Assembly: GCF_947503125.1 (NCBI RefSeq)
Contig: NZ_CANNCR010000007.1
Location: 62,001-126,000, forward strand
Origin: an uncultured Metabacillus sp.
Lineage (GTDB): Bacteria; Bacillota; Bacilli; Bacillales; Bacillaceae
Direction: 5' to 3'
DNA length: 64,000 bases
Below are positions 50,171 through 60,594 of this stretch, piece after piece (position 1 is the stretch's first letter; every line of letters starts with the position of its first letter). Under the pieces are notes generated by a model. It saw nothing but the letters and a program-made list of their open reading frames with translations. It was not told the DNA's origin and made no database searches. Both the position numbers and the translations under genes were made by a program.

Positions 50171-50944
50171 CTAGTTCCCCTTGAAAGTTGGTTTGCGTTT
50201 TTCAATAAATGCTGAAATCCCCTCTTTCGCATCAGCACTTTCAAAAATCTCACCAAAGCTTTCAGCCTCTTGTTTCATCCCTGCTTCGTATACTGATGTT
50301 TTACTGGTATGAAGCAGTTCAATCACCGCCTTGACAGAAAGAGGACTTTTTTGTGCGAATTTTGCTGCAAGCTTTTTCGCTTCTTCAAGAAGGCTTTCCT
50401 CTGGAAAGGAGTGGTTAGCAAGTCCCAGCTTTACAGCTTCGGCTCCTGTAATCGGTTCACTTGTTAGCATCATTTCTAATGCACGGCCTGTTCCAATATA
50501 TTTTGGGAGTCTTTGCGTACCGCCAAAGCCTGGAATAATGCCAAGCTGGAGTTCCGGCAGGCCAAGCTTGGCATTTTCTGTAACTAGGCGAATATGACAT
50601 GACATGGCTAGTTCCAGCCCCCCGCCTAAGGCAGCGCCATGTATCGCAGCAATAATCGGTTTTTTAAAAGTTTCAATTCTTTCAAATAATTCCTGCCCAG
50701 CCGCAGCCATTTTAGAAAATTCTTCACCTGATGGCACTTGAAGGAATTCTTTAATATCTGCTCCTGCCGAAAAAAATCTCCCTTCACCATGTAAGACAAT
50801 CGCCCGTACTTCCTCATCTGTTTCCATTTCATCAAGCAAAATTGAAAGTTCTCTCAATACATTTGAGGATAGTGCGTTTGCTGGTGAATGGTCAATTGTC
50901 ACAACAGCAACCTTATCTTCTTTTACAAGCTTTAAAAATTCCAT
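50171..50944 (-). CDS. fadB: Enoyl-CoA hydratase
   Basis: 257 aa crotonase-family enzyme. Oxyanion-hole segments FFSAGADIKEFLQ and HGAALGGGLELAMSCHIRLV are present, with the catalytic glutamates in PELQLGIIPGFGGTQRLP. Hydrates trans-2-enoyl-CoA in beta-oxidation. Third gene of the fadR operon. Confidence 0.93.
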   Translation of the reverse strand: MEFLKLVKEDKVAVVTIDHSPANALSSNVLRELSILLDEMETDEEVRAIVLHGEGRFFSAGADIKEFLQVPSGEEFSKMAAAGQELFERIETFKKPIIAAIHGAALGGGLELAMSCHIRLVTENAKLGLPELQLGIIPGFGGTQRLPKYIGTGRALEMMLTSEPITGAEAVKLGLANHSFPEESLLEEAKKLAAKFAQKSPLSVKAVIELLHTSKTSVYEAGMKQEAESFGEIFESADAKEGISAFIEKRKPTFKGN

Positions 50945-51060
50945 GTCATTTCCCCCTCGCCTATCAGCTTTTACTCTAATGTATGTTTGTTTCTGACTTA
51001 TTAAGTACTTTCGATTTAGATTAAGGTTTTTCCTTTACATATTTGAAATACGGTTTATCT

Positions 51061-51645
51061 CTATCTTTTCGTAAAGCCATATACAATTAAGTCATGAACC
51101 TTTTTTGCTTGTTTTGGTAAATCATATTTTTGCTCGTTCATAACCCAGGTTGTAACAGTTTCATCAATCGTTCCAAAGATCATTTGTCTTGTTAATCGAA
51201 GATCCAGATCCTCTCTAAATTCTCCCGTTTCCTTCCCGGCTGTAATAATTTTATCCACTACATTGAAGTAACCCTTTAATACCTCATTTATCCTTAAGCG
51301 CAGCTCTTTATTTGATTGTCTAAGCTCAAGCTGTGTCACGATCGCTAAATGATGATCATCAGCGAGCAATGAGAAATGTGTTTTAATAAGAGTAAATAGC
51401 TTTTCTGCCGCTGTTTCAGATGACTTTATTTCACCTTCGATTTTTTCGATAAAGATGCCCATTTTCTCTTGAAATAGTGACACAAGGATGTCTTCTTTGT
51501 TCTTGAAATACAAATAAATGGTTCCATCAGCAACACCTGCTTGTTTGGCAATCTTTGATACTTGTGCTTGGTGATACCCATTTTCAGCGATTACGATTAC
51601 AGCAGCATCTATTATTTGTTTATATTTCGGTTTTTTCTGTTTCAA
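51061..51645 (-). CDS. fadR: FadR, TetR-family regulator of fatty-acid degradation
   Basis: 194 aa. The N-terminal TetR helix-turn-helix reads IIDAAVIVIAENGYHQAQVS, KIAKQAGVADGTIYLYFKNK. The C-terminal domain would bind long-chain acyl-CoA, which releases it from DNA. A 20-bp palindrome matching the FadR box lies at 51667-51686, just upstream of its start, so it is autoregulated with the genes downstream. Confidence 0.94.
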   Translation of the reverse strand: MKQKKPKYKQIIDAAVIVIAENGYHQAQVSKIAKQAGVADGTIYLYFKNKEDILVSLFQEKMGIFIEKIEGEIKSSETAAEKLFTLIKTHFSLLADDHHLAIVTQLELRQSNKELRLRINEVLKGYFNVVDKIITAGKETGEFREDLDLRLTRQMIFGTIDETVTTWVMNEQKYDLPKQAKKVHDLIVYGFTKR

Positions 51646-51666
51646 TGGTCGACTCTCCTTCTGGAA

Positions 51667-51686
51667 ATGAATGAATCATCATTCAT
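51667..51686. promoter_or_regulatory. FadR operator
   Basis: ATGAATGA and TCATTCAT form an inverted repeat, fitting the known FadR box (TGAATGA-n-TCATTCA type). It lies 22 bp before the fadR start. Confidence 0.85.
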
Positions 51687-51753
51687 GTTTCATGATAAAT
51701 TTTCCTACCCATAATGTCAAGCCTCAATTCGTTTTTATATAATCCATTCACAA

Positions 51754-51778
51754 GAATGGACCCAATAAGGGTCCACTC
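51754..51778 (-). terminator. hairpin after lcfA
   Basis: TGGACCC and GGGTCCA form a 7-bp stem between lcfA and fadR; the T-run is weak, so it may attenuate rather than end transcription. Confidence 0.5.
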
Positions 51779-51811
51779 TATATAGCCTTACTTAATCATG
51801 TATTAAAACCC

Positions 51812-53500
51812 TTAATTTGCGTTTTTGAATTTTTCTTTTTCCTCATCTATTAGGACACGCCTTAATATTTTACCGACGGCAGTTTTTGGCAACTCTTTAC
51901 GAAACTCATATATGTGTGGAACTTTATATGCCGCTAAATGCTGTCTGGCATATTCATTAAATTCCTCTGGTGACGCTGTCTGATTATCCTTTAATACGAT
52001 ATATGCCTTAACCGTCTCACCTCGATACGGATCTGGTATCCCAGCAACAACCACTTCCTGAACCTTCTCATGCTCATAAAGAACTTCTTCTATCTCACGT
52101 GGATAGATATTATATCCACCAGCTATAATCATATCCTTTTTCCGGTCAACAATGTAGAAATATCCTTCTTCATCCATAAAACCGATATCTCCTGTAAACA
52201 GCCAGCCATCTTTGAGAACAGCTTCTGTTTCCTCACGCTTATTCCAATATCCTTTCATTACTTGAGGACCACGAATGACGATTTCACCAAGCTCATTTGG
52301 TTCAGCAAAGCCACCTTTTTCATAGGACAGAATGGCTGAATCTGTATTTGGCCACGGAACCCCGATGCTTCCTGTTTTTCGTTTCTCCCAAAAAAAGTTT
52401 GCATGTGTGACTGGTGAAGCCTCTGATAAACCATACCCTTCAACAAGACGCCCTCCTGTTATCTTCTCAAACTTTTCTTGAACCTCAACAGGAAGTGGTG
52501 CTGAGCCGCTTATACAGCAATTAATCGAAGAGAGATCGTAGTTTTGGATGTTAGGATGGTTCAGCAAAGCAATATAAATGGTTGGTGCACCTGGAAAAAG
52601 TGTCGGTTTTAGCTTTTCAATTGTTTTTAACGTGTCTGTTGCATCAAATTTCGGAAGGAGAATCATTTTAAATGCCTGCATAACAGACAGATTCATCACT
52701 GTTGTCATCCCATATACATGGAAAAATGGGATAATACCCAGGACAGATTCTTCTCCTCGCTTACATTTATACATCCAGTGAGCACACATTTGCGTATTTG
52801 CCGCAATATTTGTATGGGTCAGCATTACACCCTTTGGAAAACCTGTTGTCCCACCAGTATATTGTAAAATCGCAATGTCTTCTGAAGGCCTTATATCAGG
52901 CAAATCTGCTTTTGGCTCAGCTATGGACAGGATCTTCTTAAATAAATGTGTATCACCCTTGTGTTCAATATTTACAACGAGTTGATTCTGTTTTTTTTGA
53001 ACAAACGGATATAGAAGATTCTTAGGGAACGGCAAATAGTCTTTTATTCCTGTAACAATAATATGCTTTAAATTTGTTAACGCTTTCATTTTTGATACTC
53101 TTGGATATAATAAATCAAGTGTAACAATGTATATAGACTCACTATCTTTTAGCTGGTATTCGAGCTCTCTTTCCATGTAAAGCGGATTTGTTTGGACAAC
53201 AATACCGCCTGCTAATAATACTCCGTAATAAGCAATAACTGCTTGCGGACAATTAGGCAGCATGATCGAAACTCTGTCACCCTTTTGTAAACCAAGTGAT
53301 TGTAAATAATTGGCCAGCTTTAACGACTGATTGCTAAGCTCTGCATAAGTCAGTTCTTTTCCTAGGAAATGAATAGCTTTTTTTGTTGGGAATTCAGCTG
53401 CGGCTTGAAGTAAATATTCATATAATGATGTGTCTTCAAAATGAATTTCGTGAGGGATTTCTTTTGGATAATGACGTATCCAAGGTTTCGGACATTCCAT
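51812..53500 (-). CDS. lcfA: Long-chain acyl-CoA synthetase
   Basis: 562 aa. AMP-binding motif AILQYTGGTTGFPKGVMLTH, VEGYGLSEASPVTH, the GWLFTGDIGFMDEEGYFYIV hinge region and the C-terminal catalytic lysine in LPKTAVGKILRR are present. It activates fatty acids to acyl-CoA with ATP. First gene of the cluster, GAGGAG before the ATG. Confidence 0.96.
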   Translation of the reverse strand: MECPKPWIRHYPKEIPHEIHFEDTSLYEYLLQAAAEFPTKKAIHFLGKELTYAELSNQSLKLANYLQSLGLQKGDRVSIMLPNCPQAVIAYYGVLLAGGIVVQTNPLYMERELEYQLKDSESIYIVTLDLLYPRVSKMKALTNLKHIIVTGIKDYLPFPKNLLYPFVQKKQNQLVVNIEHKGDTHLFKKILSIAEPKADLPDIRPSEDIAILQYTGGTTGFPKGVMLTHTNIAANTQMCAHWMYKCKRGEESVLGIIPFFHVYGMTTVMNLSVMQAFKMILLPKFDATDTLKTIEKLKPTLFPGAPTIYIALLNHPNIQNYDLSSINCCISGSAPLPVEVQEKFEKITGGRLVEGYGLSEASPVTHANFFWEKRKTGSIGVPWPNTDSAILSYEKGGFAEPNELGEIVIRGPQVMKGYWNKREETEAVLKDGWLFTGDIGFMDEEGYFYIVDRKKDMIIAGGYNIYPREIEEVLYEHEKVQEVVVAGIPDPYRGETVKAYIVLKDNQTASPEEFNEYARQHLAAYKVPHIYEFRKELPKTAVGKILRRVLIDEEKEKFKNAN

Positions 53501-53883
53501 CTTTTACTCCTCCTCAAATGCTATTCTTTAACAGTACAAGCTATATGGATAAACTTTACCATTCAATCTTTATGTTTTTTTGCGGAGAGGAGGCTGGTAT
53601 TGGTTTAGTAAGATGAAAACTACACTAATAGTCGTAAACAGACGTCGCTCTTCCCCTTCCCTTCTTATAAAAAAGTATAGCAGATTTTTTCATATTCAGA
53701 AATATAAATATTTTCAAATAGTATTAACACAAGCTCCTATTCTATAAAAGAAGATTTTTCAAGGGTAGGGTGTCCCCCAAGCTGCTATATTTAGAATTAA
53801 TAAAGCCTGACATCTTTTAAATGCCAGGCTGAAAGTAGAGCAAAATGACTAATATTCGACATTGTTTGCTACCAATTGATATT
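53501..53883. other. intergenic region upstream of lcfA
   Basis: Contains the lcfA upstream region and a terminator for the yshE transcript (53804-53830). A plus-strand 77-codon frame overlapping lcfA is a shadow. Confidence 0.4.
53804..53830 (-). terminator. terminator of yshE and the 26-residue gene
   Basis: AGCCTGACAT and ATGCCAGGCT form a 10-bp stem (one G.U on the minus strand). Confidence 0.7.
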
Positions 53884-53964
53884 CTAAAAAAACACTAAAT
53901 AAATAATCCCTATTAGGATAAATAAGCCGCACAGCCCAAACATTACTTTAGCCAAAGTCTCCAA
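53884..53964 (-). CDS. 26-residue single-span membrane peptide
   Basis: TTG start with GGGAG 9 bp upstream; the sequence METLAKVMFGLCGLFILIGI plus IYLVFF is almost wholly one membrane helix. It begins 15 bp after the yshE stop, in the same transcript and before its terminator. Unannotated genes of this size are easily missed; the coupling to a DUF350 membrane protein hints at a small subunit. Confidence 0.5.
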   Translation of the reverse strand: METLAKVMFGLCGLFILIGIIYLVFF

Positions 53965-53978
53965 TTTGCCACTCTCCC

Positions 53979-54386
53979 TTAAATCCCAGCTCCAATAACA
54001 AATGATAATCCGACAGATATCACGAGTGAAATAAAGCCAACAGCACGGTTATCCTTTTGGATTTCCTCATCAATTTTAAATTTTGGGGTCATAAATTCAT
54101 AAATGAAATAGCCTAAAAGCAGCAGGATAAAACCGAAAAGTCCGGACCCCATCATTTCTAATAAGCTTTCATGCTGATTGATTGAAAATCTGAAAATATT
54201 GGCAATACCAAAGATTTTACCACCTGTTGCCATGGCAACAGCCATATTCCCCTTTTGAATTTCTTCCCAATTTTTATACTTCGTCACAAGCTCAAAGATT
54301 GTTAAAAACACAATGATACATAGAACAACAACGCTGTAGTAGGCAGCAATTTGAACTAATTCATTTTCCCAAAATCCTTTCATCAT
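53979..54386 (-). CDS. yshE: YshE, DUF350 membrane protein
   Basis: 135 aa with four membrane spans (AAYYSVVVLCIIVFLTIFEL, a conserved polar GNMAVAMATGGKIFGIANIF segment, LFGFILLLLGYFIYEF and the last RAVGFISLVISVGLSFVIGA). Function unknown. It follows mutS2 by 11 bp. Confidence 0.88.
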   Translation of the reverse strand: MMKGFWENELVQIAAYYSVVVLCIIVFLTIFELVTKYKNWEEIQKGNMAVAMATGGKIFGIANIFRFSINQHESLLEMMGSGLFGFILLLLGYFIYEFMTPKFKIDEEIQKDNRAVGFISLVISVGLSFVIGAGI

Positions 54387-54397
54387 ACCTCTCCCCG

Positions 54398-56758
54398 CTA
54401 TTTGAGTTCAACAATGGTAACCCCGGTTCCACCTTCACCTGCTTCACCAAAACGGGTGTTCTTCACACTTCGATGGTTTTTAAGCAATTCCTTTACACCT
54501 GTACGAAGGGCACCAGTACCTTTCCCATGAATGATCGAAACTCTTGGGTAACCTGCTAAAACTGCATCATCTAAGTATTTTTCGACCTTAAGAAGAGCGT
54601 TTTCGTAGCGTTCACCACGTAGATCCAGTTCAACGGATACATGATAATCCTTTCCTTTAACTGTTGCGAGCGGCCGCTCCTGTACTTCCTGTTTTGGACT
54701 TTTTATATATTGAAGGTCCTTTTCCTTTACCTTCATCTTTAAAATTCCCATTTGGACCTGCCATTCATCATCATTCACTCTTTCAATTAAGTGACCTTTT
54801 TGATCGAAGCTTATCACCTTTACTTCATCACCGGGAGTAAACGTTTGCTTGACTGGATCCTTTTTTTCAACTTTTTTACTTTTCTTAAAGACCGGAACCG
54901 CATCTTCTAAACGTTTTCTTGCATCAATAAGCTCATGCTCTTTTACTTGTGCATGCTGTTCCTTTCTCATTCGTCTTAAATCGTGAATAATTTTTTCCGC
55001 TTCTTTTCTTGCTTCTTCAATCTTTTCCTCTGCTTTTCGTTCAGCTTTTTCATATAAAGCATCACGCTTTTCATTAAATTCAATGATTTGCTGCTGCAAC
55101 TCTTTATGAAGCTTTTCAGCTTCCTTGCGGATATTTTCTGCTTCCTTCCATTCTTGCTCAGCTGTCTTTTTGCTTGTTTCTAATGAAGCGATCATTGTAT
55201 CCACTTCTGTACGTTCATCGCTCATCTGTGCTCTAGCCATGTTTATCACATGTTCTTGTAAACCTAATCTCTTAGAAATTTCAAATGCATTACTTCGACC
55301 AGGTACACCAATTAATAACTTATATGTTGGGCTTAATGTTGTAATATCAAATTCAACACTTGCATTTATAACCCCGCTTCGATTGTAACCATAAGCCTTT
55401 AATTCAGGGTAATGGGTAGTGGCTACAACTCGTGCGCCTCTGTTATACACTTCGTCGAGAATAGAAATGGCCAGTGCTGCACCCTCCTGCGGATCTGTAC
55501 CGGCTCCAAGCTCATCAAATAGCACTAAACTATTTTCATCAACCTGTTCAAGAATATCAACAATATTAACCATGTGCGAAGAAAATGTACTCAAGCTTTG
55601 CTCAATCGATTGTTCATCACCAATATCAGCAAATACATGGGCAAATACAGCAACTTCAGAGCCATCAAGGGCCGGTATTTGCAATCCTGCCTGTGCCATT
55701 AATGTACATAAGCCCAATGTTTTTAACGCTACTGTCTTACCACCTGTATTTGGACCCGTTATCACAATTGTAGTAAAGTCTGTTCCGAGTTCGATATCAT
55801 TTGGAACCACTTCATCTATAGGCAAAAGTGGATGACGCGCCTGAAACAGCCTTATCACACCTTTATTATTGACGTTTGGCTTTGTTCCTTTAATTTGCTT
55901 GGCAAACCTCGCTTTTGTAAACATAAAATCCATTTCAGCTAAGCAATAAACATTTTGTAAAATGTCCTGACTATTTTCGGCAACCTTCTCAGAAAGCAGT
56001 CTTAAAATCCGTTCGATTTCCACTTTTTCCTTTACCTTAGCTTGTTGAAGGGTATTATTTAAATCTACAACTACTTGAGGTTCAATAAAAAGAGTTGCTC
56101 CTGAGCTTGATTGATCATGAACGATTCCGCCATATGATGACCGGTATTCCTGTTTAACCGGGATGACATAACGATCATTTCTAATCGTAATAATTGCATC
56201 GGAAAGCATTTTTGTTGCAGAAGACGAGCGAATCATCGATTCTAATTTTTCCCTTACCCTTGCTTCTGTTGTCCGAAGCTGCTGACGAATCCCTTTTAAT
56301 GTATCACTCGCACTGTCAAGCACATAGCCATTATCATCAATGCATTGTGAAATGTTTTTCTCAAGGTCTTGCATGAGAATAATTTTCTCTGCAAGCACTG
56401 GGAGGTGATGCAATTCAATTTCCTCTTCAACCATTTTATCTATAAACCGCTTCATATTACGTCCTGCATAAAGTGTTCCGGCTACTTCAATTAATTCAGG
56501 TGCACTTAGCATTCCGCCAATTTTTGCGCGCTTAACAGCGGCTCTGACATCAACTAAGCCGCCAAGGGGGACATTCCCTTTTAACCGTAAAACTTTGGAA
56601 GCCTCATCCGTTTGCTCCTGGGCAATTAGGACTTCTTCAAAATGGCTTGAAGGAGTTAACGCTTTTGCTTTTTCTTTCCCTAACGAGGATGAAGCATGGT
56701 TAACAAGCTGGTCTTTTACTTTTTCAAATTCTAAAACATGTAATACTTTTTCCTGCAA
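54398..56758 (-). CDS. mutS2: Endonuclease MutS2
   Basis: 786 aa. The ABC-type ATPase has Walker [38 protein letters not shown] and Walker [21 protein letters not shown]; a long coiled coil follows (about 510-625), and a C-terminal Smr nuclease domain has [12 protein letters not shown] and [14 protein letters not shown]. MutS2 lacks the mismatch-recognition domain; it acts on branched DNA and, in B. subtilis, on collided ribosomes. TTG start. Confidence 0.96.
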   Translation of the reverse strand: MQEKVLHVLEFEKVKDQLVNHASSSLGKEKAKALTPSSHFEEVLIAQEQTDEASKVLRLKGNVPLGGLVDVRAAVKRAKIGGMLSAPELIEVAGTLYAGRNMKRFIDKMVEEEIELHHLPVLAEKIILMQDLEKNISQCIDDNGYVLDSASDTLKGIRQQLRTTEARVREKLESMIRSSSATKMLSDAIITIRNDRYVIPVKQEYRSSYGGIVHDQSSSGATLFIEPQVVVDLNNTLQQAKVKEKVEIERILRLLSEKVAENSQDILQNVYCLAEMDFMFTKARFAKQIKGTKPNVNNKGVIRLFQARHPLLPIDEVVPNDIELGTDFTTIVITGPNTGGKTVALKTLGLCTLMAQAGLQIPALDGSEVAVFAHVFADIGDEQSIEQSLSTFSSHMVNIVDILEQVDENSLVLFDELGAGTDPQEGAALAISILDEVYNRGARVVATTHYPELKAYGYNRSGVINASVEFDITTLSPTYKLLIGVPGRSNAFEISKRLGLQEHVINMARAQMSDERTEVDTMIASLETSKKTAEQEWKEAENIRKEAEKLHKELQQQIIEFNEKRDALYEKAERKAEEKIEEARKEAEKIIHDLRRMRKEQHAQVKEHELIDARKRLEDAVPVFKKSKKVEKKDPVKQTFTPGDEVKVISFDQKGHLIERVNDDEWQVQMGILKMKVKEKDLQYIKSPKQEVQERPLATVKGKDYHVSVELDLRGERYENALLKVEKYLDDAVLAGYPRVSIIHGKGTGALRTGVKELLKNHRSVKNTRFGEAGEGGTGVTIVELK

Positions 56759-56824
56759 AACCGTAAACCTCCTAGTAATTGCATGATCGTTTCTCTTTAA
56801 AAGAAATTTTCTATGATATTGTCT

Positions 56825-58570
56825 TTAACTTAAAATCTTATTTCCAGATTTATTATGATGTCTATTTAAAAACGTCCGCAGCTTATTGATCTCCCATGTA
56901 TTTATAACATTATCACTCATGATCCAGCCTTTTTTAGCAGTCGCTACTCCCACTCTCATATCTTCGAGCATATCGGTATTATGTGCATCTGTATTGATAA
57001 CAAGTTTTACCCCTGCTTCTTGTGCCTTTCTTACATGTTCAGCACTTAAATCAAGACGATGAGGATTTGCATTTAATTCTAACGCAGTATCCGTTTCCTT
57101 TGCTAGTTGAATCAGCATATCAATATCCACATCATACCCGTTTCGTTTCCCGATAAGGCGGCCAGTTGGATGAGCAATAATGTCAACATGTTTGTTCTCC
57201 AATGCTTTTTTTAAGCGGCTCATAATAATTTCACGAGGCTGTGAAAAACTAGAATGAATGGAAGCAATCACAAGATCCATCTCACTTAATAGTTCATCAT
57301 CATAATCTAATGTACCATCAGGCAAAATGTCCATTTCGACACCTGCAAGAATGGTCATATCATCATACTCCTCATTTAAGGCCTTAATTTCCTCTCGTTG
57401 CGCTCGCAGACGTTCTGGTGTTAACCCGTTTGCAACCTTTAAATAGTGAGAGTGATCAGTAATGGCAATATAGCTGTAGCCCTTTTTACGGCAGGCCTCC
57501 ACCATTTCCCTTATCGTAAACGCACCATCGCTCCAAGTAGAGTGCATATGCAGGTCACCTTTTATATCCTCTAATTGAATAAGCCTCATTTCTTTTGTGA
57601 AAAAATCTACCTCTGTACCATCCTCGCGTATTTCCGGTGAAAAATGCGGAAGATTAAAATATTCATAAAATTCACTTTCTGTAGCAAAGGTTTTTATTTC
57701 ATTTGTTTCAATGTTTTCTACTCCATATTCACTTATTTTTTCTCCACGCTCTTTTGCAAGCTGCCTCATCCTCACATTATGATCTTTTGAACCTGTAAAA
57801 TGATGAAGAGTAGTGGCAAATTCCTCAGGCTTAACGATGCGGAAATCTACGTTTACTTCATAATCATAGCTTAATTGAACAGAAACCTTTGTATCACCAT
57901 TAGCGATAATTGCAGATAAAGCAGGAATAGCTAACAGCTGTTCACGAACCTTCCCCGGTTCAGTTGTTGAAATGATGAAATCTAAATCCTTGATCGTTTC
58001 CCTCATACGTCTTAAAGAGCCTGCTTTTGAAAATCCTTTAATACTTTCACATTGCCTGAGATATGCTTCAATTTTCTCTGCAATGGGCAGCATAAATGCT
58101 AACGGAAGACGTTCAGGACGATTTCCCATTTCCTCGATCGCCGCTAATATTTTTTCTTCTGTTTTTTCCCCGAAGCCTGCCAGCACTTGAATTTTATTCT
58201 CCTCGCATGCCTGCTTTAAGGCTTCAACACTATCTATTTGTAATTCTTTATAAAGCTTGGCAATTTTTTTGCCGCCTAAACCTGGCAGCTTTAATAATGG
58301 CAGCAATCCCGCTGGAACCTCTTCCTGCAATTGCTCCAGAACTTCTGATTTCTCTGTTTCTATATATTCTTTAATAACGGCTGAGGTTCCCTTGCCAATT
58401 CCCGGGATTTTAGTAAAATCATCGATTAAAGCAAGGCTTCTATCATCTGTTTCAAGTGCATTTGCCGCTTTTCGAAACGCTGCTATTTTAAACGGGTTTT
58501 CACCCTTTAACTCCATTAATACCGCAATTTTTTCTAATAAACGAATAACATCCTTTTTATGAATAGTCAT
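56825..58570 (-). CDS. polX: DNA polymerase X with PHP domain
   Basis: 581 aa. N-terminal helix-hairpin-helix DNA-binding parts (LIDDFTKIPGIGKGTSAVIK; LLKLPGLGGKKIAKLYKELQ), the family-X palm with FSKAGSLRRMRETIKDLDFI carrying the metal-binding aspartates, and a C-terminal PHP domain with DLHMHSTWSDGAFTIREM and ITDHSHYL. Gap-filling repair polymerase with a 3'-5' exonuclease in the PHP domain. GAGGTGAAACC precedes the ATG. Confidence 0.95.
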   Translation of the reverse strand: MTIHKKDVIRLLEKIAVLMELKGENPFKIAAFRKAANALETDDRSLALIDDFTKIPGIGKGTSAVIKEYIETEKSEVLEQLQEEVPAGLLPLLKLPGLGGKKIAKLYKELQIDSVEALKQACEENKIQVLAGFGEKTEEKILAAIEEMGNRPERLPLAFMLPIAEKIEAYLRQCESIKGFSKAGSLRRMRETIKDLDFIISTTEPGKVREQLLAIPALSAIIANGDTKVSVQLSYDYEVNVDFRIVKPEEFATTLHHFTGSKDHNVRMRQLAKERGEKISEYGVENIETNEIKTFATESEFYEYFNLPHFSPEIREDGTEVDFFTKEMRLIQLEDIKGDLHMHSTWSDGAFTIREMVEACRKKGYSYIAITDHSHYLKVANGLTPERLRAQREEIKALNEEYDDMTILAGVEMDILPDGTLDYDDELLSEMDLVIASIHSSFSQPREIIMSRLKKALENKHVDIIAHPTGRLIGKRNGYDVDIDMLIQLAKETDTALELNANPHRLDLSAEHVRKAQEAGVKLVINTDAHNTDMLEDMRVGVATAKKGWIMSDNVINTWEINKLRTFLNRHHNKSGNKILS

Positions 58571-58658
58571 GGTTTCACCTCTACCTCATTAATCAAAATG
58601 ATACAAATATTTTTAGAAAAAGTACAATTTTTACAAACATCATTTACCGAATAGAAAA

Positions 58659-58684
58659 AACTTCTCTATGCGTGAAGAGAAGTT
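58659..58684 (-). terminator. terminator of zapA-yshB
   Basis: AACTTCTCT and AGAGAAGTT pair and overlap the yshB stop; TTTTTTCTAT follows on the minus strand. Confidence 0.75.
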
Positions 58685-59222
58685 ATGACATGTACTGAAT
58701 CCAGAGTTCATTTACCTTATCTGAAAAATACGGTGTATGATTGACGATCAAATTCGATAGCAATGATTGATCTAGTGCTTGTTGAAGCTGTTCAATTGGA
58801 ATGAGCGCACCAATAAATAGTAAAATAAATAGCACGAGATAGGATTCTAAAAATCCTAAAATGGAGCCCGCCCATCTATTTAACTGCTTTAAAATTGGCA
58901 GCAATGCAACAAAATCCAGCATGGTGCCAATGATTTGCATAACAATCTTTGTTCCTATAAATAATATAACAAAAGCAACAGCACGGTAATAAGCTCCTTC
59001 TAAATTTTCACCATTTAGTAAGGTTAAAACGGCCGGACCATCACTTGATACAGGATACGGAACCCACAGCTTTAATTTCGGTGCAAGATCATCAAAATAC
59101 TGATATGCTACAATATATGCAACGATAAACCCGGTCAAATGCACAAATTGGAGAATAAAACCGCGTTTTAAGCCGACTAGGATTCCGAATAATAGAATAA
59201 TAAATAGTACTAAATCTAGCAT
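58683..59222 (-). CDS. yshB: YshB, CvpA-family membrane protein
   Basis: 179 aa, four membrane spans starting LVLFIILLFGILVGLKRGFI, with the CvpA-like arrangement LNRWAGSILGFLESYLVLFI near the middle. CvpA was linked to colicin V production in E. coli; the role in Bacilli is unknown. Nine bp after zapA and probably co-transcribed. Confidence 0.88.
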   Translation of the reverse strand: MLDLVLFIILLFGILVGLKRGFILQFVHLTGFIVAYIVAYQYFDDLAPKLKLWVPYPVSSDGPAVLTLLNGENLEGAYYRAVAFVILFIGTKIVMQIIGTMLDFVALLPILKQLNRWAGSILGFLESYLVLFILLFIGALIPIEQLQQALDQSLLSNLIVNHTPYFSDKVNELWIQYMS

Positions 59223-59231
59223 TTCTTAGCT

Positions 59232-59489
59232 TCAATCCTTTTCTATTATTTGCTTCTCTAGTTTTTCATACTCTTCTTTTAGCTTTAAATATTCGTGAAC
59301 TACATTTACTGCTGTTAAAACAGCAAGCTTATTTATATCAAGAGAAGGGTTTTTACTATTAATCTCTCGCATTTTATCATCAACAATTGAAGCAACTGCA
59401 CGAATATGACTGGTGCTTTCTGCCCCTACAATTGAGAATCGTTGACCATATATATCTACTATCGTTTTCGATTTAGGGCGATTTGACAA
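59232..59489 (-). CDS. zapA: Cell division protein ZapA
   Basis: 85 aa from TTG 59489, which sits 8 bp after GGAGG and yields [20 protein letters not shown], the length of B. subtilis ZapA; an earlier in-frame start at 59513 has a poorer site. The rest ([40 protein letters not shown]) is the standard ZapA head and coiled coil. It promotes FtsZ filament bundling. Confidence 0.93.
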   Translation of the reverse strand: MSNRPKSKTIVDIYGQRFSIVGAESTSHIRAVASIVDDKMREINSKNPSLDINKLAVLTAVNVVHEYLKLKEEYEKLEKQIIEKD

Positions 59490-59622
59490 CGATAAATCCT
59501 CCATTTCCTGCAAATCCTACACCTTATCATAACATGAAGCTTTAGGAAATGGGAAGAAGATCGATATTTCGATTCATTTCGCACGATTCCACGACTATTT
59601 TAGAAGATGAAAGGATGTCAGG

Positions 59623-60561
59623 ATGGCAAACACAGTGATTAAGGTAACGACTGATACAATCGAAAAAATGGAAGCGCACTATGCTTCTGTTAAAACAGCG
59701 AAAACCCCTCAAGGTGCTGTTTTTTCAGCAAAAGTGAATGGTTGTACCATTACAGCTTACAAATCAGGAAAGGTATTGTTTCAAGGAACCCGGGGAGAGG
59801 AGGAGGCGTTAAAATGGGAAACTCACAGTGAACCAGCTAAAAAACATGTAATAGCCTCAACGAAAAAAGCATCAATCGGTTTCCAGCCGCCAGCAAATAT
59901 TTCAAGCTTATCCATTATTGGGTCTGATGAGGTTGGCACAGGTGATTTCTTTGGGCCAATGACAGTGGTTGCAGCATATGTTAAAAAAGAGCAGATTCCT
60001 TTGCTGCAAGAGCTTGGGGTAAGGGACTCAAAAAATCTAAAAGATCCGCAAATTATCGAAATTGCTAAAGATTTAATTCAGACCATACCATACAGCTTAC
60101 TTGTGCTTCATAATGAGAAATACAATGAACTTCAGCATAAGGGAATGTCCCAAGGGAAAATGAAGGCATTATTACATAATCAAGCCATCAACCATCTTCT
60201 TAGCAAAATAACTCCAGAAAAGCCTGACGGGTTATTAATTGATCAATTTGTTGATCCTGCTATTTACTTTAAGCATTTGCAAGGAAAAAATGTCGTTAGA
60301 GAAAACATTTACTTTTCAACAAAAGCTGAAGGAATTCATTTGGCAGTTGCCGCTGCTTCGATTATTGCCAGATACTCATTTGTAAAAGAGTTTGAACGTT
60401 TATCCGAGATAGCAGGTGTAACACTTCCAAAAGGTGCTGGGGCACAAGTGGATATTGCTGCAGCAAAAATCATTCAAAAAAGAGGCAGTCAATTTTTGGC
60501 CTCGATTAGTAAAAAGCATTTCGCTAACACGGACAAAGCGTTGAGATTAGCGAAAAAATAA
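59623..60561 (+). CDS. rnhC: Ribonuclease HIII
   Basis: 312 aa. An N-terminal substrate-binding domain (about 1-90) and a catalytic RNase H2-type fold with IIGSDEVGTGDFFGPMTVVA and GVRDSKNLKD, then LIDQFVDPAIYF. Degrades RNA in RNA-DNA hybrids. Divergent from zapA, convergent with pheT. AAGGATG precedes the ATG. Confidence 0.96.
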   Translation: MANTVIKVTTDTIEKMEAHYASVKTAKTPQGAVFSAKVNGCTITAYKSGKVLFQGTRGEEEALKWETHSEPAKKHVIASTKKASIGFQPPANISSLSIIGSDEVGTGDFFGPMTVVAAYVKKEQIPLLQELGVRDSKNLKDPQIIEIAKDLIQTIPYSLLVLHNEKYNELQHKGMSQGKMKALLHNQAINHLLSKITPEKPDGLLIDQFVDPAIYFKHLQGKNVVRENIYFSTKAEGIHLAVAAASIIARYSFVKEFERLSEIAGVTLPKGAGAQVDIAAAKIIQKRGSQFLASISKKHFANTDKALRLAKK

Positions 60562-60566
60562 GGAAA

Positions 60567-60588
60567 AGGGCTGTTTTAAACCAGCCCT
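60567..60588. terminator. rnhC/pheT shared terminator
   Basis: AGGGCTG and CAGCCCT pair across TTTTAAAC between convergent genes. Confidence 0.75.
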
Positions 60589-60594
60589 AATTGT

